Origin: Oehlia diaphana
Lineage: Eukaryota > Glomeromycota > Glomeromycetes > Glomerales > Glomeraceae
DNA: 11,239 bases
Assembly (NCBI GenBank): GCA_003833135.1
Contig: QZLH01002113.1
Span: 6,484 to 17,722, forward strand
Reading direction: 5' to 3'
In this document: positions 7,366 to 11,239 of the stretch, in pieces
Layout: every line of letters starts with the position of its first letter
Position numbering within the stretch: the stretch's first letter is position 1
Made by a program: the position numbers and the translations under genes
Notes under the pieces: model-generated
What the model was told of the DNA's origin: nothing
Databases searched by the model: none
What the model saw: only the letters and a program-made list of their open reading frames with translations

Positions 7366-8393
7366 ATACAACAAACTGGAAATAGCGACTATGACATAAA
7401 GGTTAACTGGCTGAATGATATTAATGATCCTAAAACATAGATGCAATACAGGCTTTAGATTTCTGTATATACGTATATAGATGATACGGTATTTCTAGAA
7501 TCTTCAAAATTTAGGATGCAGAAGATAGTAGATATAATAAATGAATTCTATTTGATTAATGATATTGATATCAACACTAAGAAGTCAGAAATAATAATCA
7601 TCAACTTGATAGTAGAATGACATGAACAAACTATTGAATTAGGTCAGAATCATTCTACAGTTCAAGCCACAGACGATAAAATAAGATATCTCAGGGTCTG
7701 GTTCTCTAACAAACTAAATAGGAGAAGATAGATGCAACGCCTATCCGTGACAATAAAAAATTTTTGCAAAACAGTCCATAGAAAATTCGTTCCAGCTGGT
7801 CAATGTATTTACCTAATCAATAGAGTATTAATATCTAGACTGATGTATATAGCTTAAATCATGACATTGACAGAGCAAGATTGAAATCACGTATTTGCTC
7901 CAGTAATGAAGTTGATTAAAAACTGGATGAAATTGCCTAAGAATACACCTTTGTTACTATTATTTCATGAGGGGTATCTCGGTATGAACTATCTATAGAA
8001 AATTTTTTGTATCAATACTATAATGGAAGACTGAATAGTGATTCACATGCAGCGATATCTACACATATCAAACTCAGAGATGCATAGCTTAAATCACTCA
8101 TCACAGATCCAATTTTTGACTGTGATCTTTATGTAATGCCTTGGATAAAACTTCAAACTAGAAAAAACATCTCATTTAATGCATTAGTAATAGCTAAAGC
8201 TCTTGATATATCAATAGTAATGGACCTGATTGATAGATCAACCTGAAGTGTTTCAGAAGGAAAAGAACCGTTATTAAAGTTCTTTAAATAATATCAGCTT
8301 ACAAAATATATATTCTGGATCAACCAAAGCTCATATTACCCAATATTCTATATTGATCAATTGTTTATTAGAGGTATATATCTTATGATATGA
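7366..8393 (+). pseudogene. LINE reverse transcriptase, YIDD box and thumb
   Basis: One frame runs from 7366 through DYDIKVNW to VYTYIDDTVFLES. YIDD at 7474-7485 is RT motif C with both catalytic Asp kept. It is followed by IVDIINEFYLINDIDINTKKSE (motif D/E region) and the thumb, including INRVLISRLMYIA and MKLPKNTPLLLLFHEGYLG (to about 7985). Stops at 7438, 7729, 7855 and 7882 lie where Trp or Gln would fit, with no frameshift up to about 7990. After a frame change the piece goes on through ATISTHIKLRDA and PIFDCDLYVMPWIKLQ to a TGA at 8391. Confidence 0.85.
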
Positions 8394-9263
8394 AAGCAAT
8401 ACCGTAGATTAGCATTACTCCCAGTACAAGGAAGGGTAGCTAGATGGTATCGTGATGTGGCCCATTTGTGCACATCTAGAATAGATAATATAATAATAAT
8501 TGATGATATGAAAATTGCTGAAGTTAATCATTGGACCTTTTTATTAAATATCATACCAGATGTGCATCGCAAACAAGTTATTTTTATTCGAGAACCCTTG
8601 GCTGATTCAGATGTATGGTCATTAGGTAAAATTAATAAGATACGTCACTATGAACAGGAGATTATAGTGAATTATCATCTGGGATATAATGATAATGGAA
8701 CAATTTGTTGGCAGGACATGGGACGATCTATACCAGCTCACTGCTGTAAAGTGGCAATATTAGATAAAGAATCTAATATGTGCGGCTGGAGTTTTTCTAG
8801 TGAATGGCTGTCATCAACCCATCAATCTAACATCTTGATACCTGATAATAGATTACCAACTTTAGCCCTAAATCCCATAATTAGCCTACCAATGATTCAG
8901 GATATATGGATTCATAGATGGATAGATAATGATAACCTGAAAATGCAACTAATGGATATTAGAAATATACTGGCAGAGAGAACAATGGTAGAATATTATA
9001 CAGATAATTCGCTTAGGCCAAGCACCTCTACAATAATAGGTAAACAAGATCCTAATTTAGTGTACACAGATATGGGAGCGGCGTTTTGTGTTAATAATGA
9101 ACCTGCTTTGTCAGCCCAAGCAAATGTATCACTATGGCCTTCATCTACATGTTCAGAATTAGTGGCTATTTTTCTAGCATTACTCACAGGTCCTATGAAT
9201 GCAAAAATCAAGATTTACACAAACAGTCAAAGCACCATATACATGATAAACAATCAAACATAA
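8394..9263 (+). pseudogene. LINE connection region and N-terminal two-thirds of RNase H
   Basis: This is the longest open stretch of the LINE, reading from RRLALLPVQGRVARWYRD through TICWQDMGRSIP. A GTG at 8457 is internal, so no real start is implied. From 9060 it carries RNase H: VYTDMGAAF with the first catalytic Asp (9069-9071), STCSELVAI with the catalytic Glu (9156-9158), and IYTNSQST, where the second catalytic Asp is Asn (9222-9224). In LINEs this domain removes the RNA strand of the hybrid. It ends in TAA at 9261, before the last RNase H motif, which follows in another frame. A single G-to-A change would explain the Asp-to-Asn loss. Confidence 0.85.
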
Positions 9264-9597
9264 TAAATCAGGCAGAAAATTATTGAAGTAGTCTAATTCT
9301 TTAATATTACTCAAGATAGATATTCTTTTACAAGAAAAAAAGATGGATCTAGTATTAGTGAAAGTTAAGGAACATAGTGGAGATATGATAAATGAAATGG
9401 TAGATGATTTAGCTAAAAACACAAATAACAGCAGATGTTACTTTAACAATAGGTTTAACTATAGCAATAGGACAGTTAGATTTTTTCCAATTTTTAAGCA
9501 GATTCCAATTGAATACAACTTAAGAAAATTTATCAAAACTCTAATAAATACCAAAAGTGACAGCAGAATGGTCAATACTAAAAACCAATGGACATGA
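9264..9597 (+). pseudogene. LINE RNase H, C-terminal part after frameshift
   Basis: In a different frame from the upstream piece, 9265-9345 reads SGRKLLK, a stop, then SNSLILLKIDILLQEKK. From 9343 it continues MDLVLVKVKEHSGDMINEMVDDLAKNT. The KVK-H-SGD block (His at 9373-9375) and VDDLAK (Asp at 9403-9405) are the last RNase H motifs. The Met at 9343 is internal. After the domain, FFPIFKQIPIEYNLRKFIKTL continues as LINE C-terminal sequence and stops at 9597. Confidence 0.85.
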
Positions 9598-9914
9598 AAT
9601 ACCAATTGTCCAGGAACATAACTTGGAACTTAATACATATATATAAAGGGTTTAATTGTATTTCAGTTAAAAAATATTGGCATTTAATATTTATTATTAA
9701 ATTATTTGCTAAACTTCTCCCTATAAGACTATAAGTACCACTTTAATACAGCAAAAACTAAATATATAAAAAGATTTTGTTTGTCCCAGGTGTAATGCTA
9801 ACAAAAAAGAAGACATATATCATTTTATTGAATGTAATGCCAATAAGGATCTATGGCCTATAATTAAAACTAAGTAAAATGCAAGATGATATGATTCATA
9901 TAATTCAAAAGTGA
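9598..9914 (+). pseudogene. LINE C-terminal region with C2HC zinc motif
   Basis: Peptide continues in changing frames. At 9782-9835 it reads CPRCNANKKEDIYHFIEC, a C-x2-C-x9-H-x3-C pattern of the kind found near the C terminus of many LINE polyproteins (zf-RVT type), followed by LWPIIKTK and a stop. All four metal ligands are kept even though the surroundings are broken. In intact elements such a motif is thought to help bind RNA or DNA. Confidence 0.75.
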
Positions 9915-10620
9915 AGTAATAGGAAAAAAAATACACCTAAGGTCATAAGGAAGAAACTAAAACAGATACTAGTAGGATTACAATATGACAACAACAAATT
10001 TACTGACTTTTACTTACTAGCCTTGGAAGCTAAAGTTAATACTAATCTTTCCAAAGTATCAAAACAGTTATTTGGGTTTTTAAAGACAAAGAATATTTTA
10101 TTTTTGGTTTCACTTCTGGATTCATTTATTATTCACTTTAAAGAACTAATTTGGCTGCCAAGATGTAATGCTACTATTGCATGAGAAAAGGATAGAAATA
10201 TTGAAAGAAAAGACAAATTAAATAAATCTGAATATATGGACTGTTATTTAAAATCCTGTTACCAGTAAAAGAAACATTCAAGACAAGATAAATATTCTTT
10301 AAAAAAGAATGATTTAACAATTTCACAGAAAGATCAAGCTGTAGTACTAGACAATATTATATTTGAATTGGATTCAGTACAGTCTGAAAACTTATTAAAT
10401 AAAAATTCTATTTTATTAAAGTACTATAGAATAAGAAAAAAAGCTTATGATCAGATGTGCTTACTGATTAGTAACAATTGGTGGTATAGTTGGGCTTATA
10501 GGAAGACAAAAATATTATTGACAATGTTATAGCAGATCTAATAATAATATAACTAACATTATTCTGAATTTATTAAATTCATCAATTCTGAAAGGAAAAG
10601 AAATGGGAGGAAAAAAAAAA
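9915..10620 (+). pseudogene. LINE polyprotein C-terminal tail
   Basis: An uninterrupted stretch 9915-10181 reads NTPKVIRKKLKQILVGLQ and FTDFYLLALEAKVNTN in order and ends in TGA at 10182. The same frame then resumes with EKDRNIERKDKLNK, stops again at TAA near 10266 where Gln fits, and continues KKHSRQDKYSLKKND to ISNNWWYSWAY near 10500. A basic end, SERKRNGRKKK, is readable around 10585-10615. There is no start codon for an independent gene, and the position between the zinc motif and the 3' UTR fits the end of the LINE polyprotein. Confidence 0.65.
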
Positions 10621-10752
10621 AAAAAATTTTTTTATAAATCATTAATTTTTATTTACTTTTATTTTTATTTGTATTGGTATTTTAATGATTGCATCCTTCT
10701 GGATGAATATAGCTTACGGTAATTTGTTTGTATGGTATATAAACTTAATATC

Positions 10753-10758
10753 AATAAA
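10753..10758 (+). promoter_or_regulatory. Polyadenylation signal of the LINE
   Basis: AATAAA occurs 16 bases before the A-tail starts at 10775, the normal spacing for a 3' end signal on the plus strand. Confidence 0.75.
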
Positions 10759-10771
10759 GCATATATAAATC

Positions 10772-10774
<3 letters not shown>

Positions 10775-10812
<38 letters not shown>

Positions 10813-10830
10813 AAAAAAAAAAAAAAAAAA
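10775..10830 (+). repeat. LINE 3' poly(A) tail
   Basis: This run of 56 bases is all A except one T at 10811. It marks the 3' end of the retrotransposed copy. The next bases, TCAACTGGTAAAT, carry the target duplication and return to Gypsy sequence. Confidence 0.9.
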
Positions 10831-10832
10831 TC

Positions 10833-10843
10833 AACTGGTAAAT
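10833..10843. repeat. Right target-site duplication of the LINE (imperfect)
   Basis: AACTGGTAAAT matches 2840-2850 with one mismatch. The duplication may be a little longer, since TCAA precedes on the right and TCAATT on the left. Confidence 0.55.
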
Positions 10844-11143
10844 AAATTACTAATTATAAGAAATAAAGTAAAAGAAGAAATTAGAAAATTATAAGAATAC
10901 AAAAAAATATTATGATAAGAAAACAAAAGAAAAGAATAATTCAAAATTAAGAATAAAATTTTATATTATAAAGCAGTAAAAGTAAAATAATAATTTGAAA
11001 AATTAAAAAAAGATCTTATTATATAACAAATTATATTAGCAATTAAGAAACTTAATGAAAAAATATTAACAACACCGGTAAATAAAGAACTATTGAAAAA
11101 ATATTATAATTAAAAAAATTTTGAGCTTATAGTTATTGTTTAA
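10835..11143 (+). pseudogene. Ty3/Gypsy integrase C-terminal part, downstream fragment
   Basis: It begins LVNKLLIIRNKVKEEIRKL. After frame changes it reads KKYYDKKTKEKN (about 10897-10940), KILYYKAVKVK (10952-10988), then KKLNEKILTTPVNKELLKKYYN and FELIVIV with TAA at 11141-11143. This is the usual order of the region after the Gypsy integrase core: the basic RQKKYHDKK block, the DKVLYY strand of the SH3-like or chromodomain-like fold, and the closing TPVNG-LLK and EPIVIV blocks. It is the direct continuation of the fragment that stops at 2850. Stops and indels show that it is dead. Confidence 0.82.
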
Positions 11144-11239
11144 ATTTAATAAAATTCGAATTTTTTCTGAAGAAAATAATTTGTAATATTTAAAGTAGAT
11201 TATATGATTTTTTTTTTTTTTTTTTTTTAAATTTTTTTT
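11144..11239. other. AT-rich end of window after the Gypsy polyprotein
   Basis: A purine-rich stretch (GAAGAAAATAA near 11168) is followed by a long T run. This is where a polypurine tract and 3' LTR would be expected, but the window ends before an LTR can be recognised. Confidence 0.4.

Larger units (their letters stand above)
2851..10830 (+). mobile_element. Degenerate LINE (non-LTR retrotransposon) with RNase H
   Basis: One polyprotein order can be followed on the plus strand: AP-endonuclease-like domain (3107-4240), linker, reverse transcriptase (about 5170-8390), connection region, RNase H (9060-9410), C2HC zinc motif (9782-9835) and a basic tail, then a polyadenylation signal and A-tail. 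The combination with RNase H fits I- or Tad-like LINEs. Three DNA elements interrupt it (3503-3863, 5707-6744, 6820-7365). Removing them leaves about 6.0 kb. Many frameshifts and stops make it non-autonomous. The 5' limit is inferred from the target duplication and from where Gypsy homology stops. The 3' limit is firm. Confidence 0.85.

Noticed and set aside
8996..9422. Minus-strand open frames of 71 and 80 codons
   Set aside because: They lie antisense to the RNase H domain, whose plus-strand motifs are unmistakable.
10611..10626. A-run of 16 bases as the LINE 3' tail
   Set aside because: It lies in the basic end of the coding region, has no polyadenylation signal close upstream, and the longer tail at 10775-10830 follows AATAAA at proper spacing.
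1..11239. CRISPR array, tRNA or rRNA genes, or a phage or defence system
   Set aside because: The regular repeats found are hairpin minisatellites without unique spacers. No cloverleaf or rRNA sequence was recognised, and all coding remnants belong to eukaryotic retroelements.

Overview
The window is strongly AT-rich eukaryotic repeat DNA with no intact gene. Every recognisable coding stretch is a decayed piece of a transposable element. The style of the LINE (endonuclease, reverse transcriptase, RNase H and a C2HC zinc motif in one polyprotein) and of the Ty3/Gypsy integrase, together with the base composition, recalls arbuscular mycorrhizal fungi such as Rhizophagus. This assignment is from memory of the families and not from a search.

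Layout. Positions 1-975 hold two near-identical copies of a roughly 463-bp unit in direct orientation, with one N at the end of the first. Positions 976-1593 have no recognisable gene. Positions 1594-2454 are a terminal-inverted-repeat (TIR) element flanked by an exact 9 to 12-bp target duplication. From 2464 a broken Ty3/Gypsy integrase begins. It stops at about 2850 and resumes at 10835, where its C-terminal part runs to the end of the polyprotein at 11143. Between the halves lies a LINE of about 8.0 kb (2851-10830), ending in a polyadenylation signal and a 56-bp A-tail, with an imperfect target duplication on both sides.

The LINE was itself hit at least three times. A 361-bp MITE with 30-bp TIRs lies in the endonuclease (3503-3863). 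A 1038-bp hAT-like element with an 8-bp duplication lies exactly in reverse transcriptase motif B (5707-6744). A further element of about 546 bp with many GTACACTT-like motifs lies a few codons later (6820-7365). Without them the LINE would be about 6.0 kb. The hAT-like element carries the most unusual structure in the window: twelve ~50-bp repeats, each made of a hairpin plus a separate TTTTACATGTAAAA-type palindrome. A stray monomer of the same repeat sits in the neighbouring element.

The LINE domains can be followed in order: endonuclease, linker, reverse transcriptase (motif A, interrupted motif B, YIDD), connection region, RNase H, C2HC zinc motif, C-terminal tail. Stops and lost catalytic residues are mostly explained by C-to-T or G-to-A transitions. 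The pieces do not form a working system. The value of the window is a readable insertion stratigraphy and the hairpin minisatellite.
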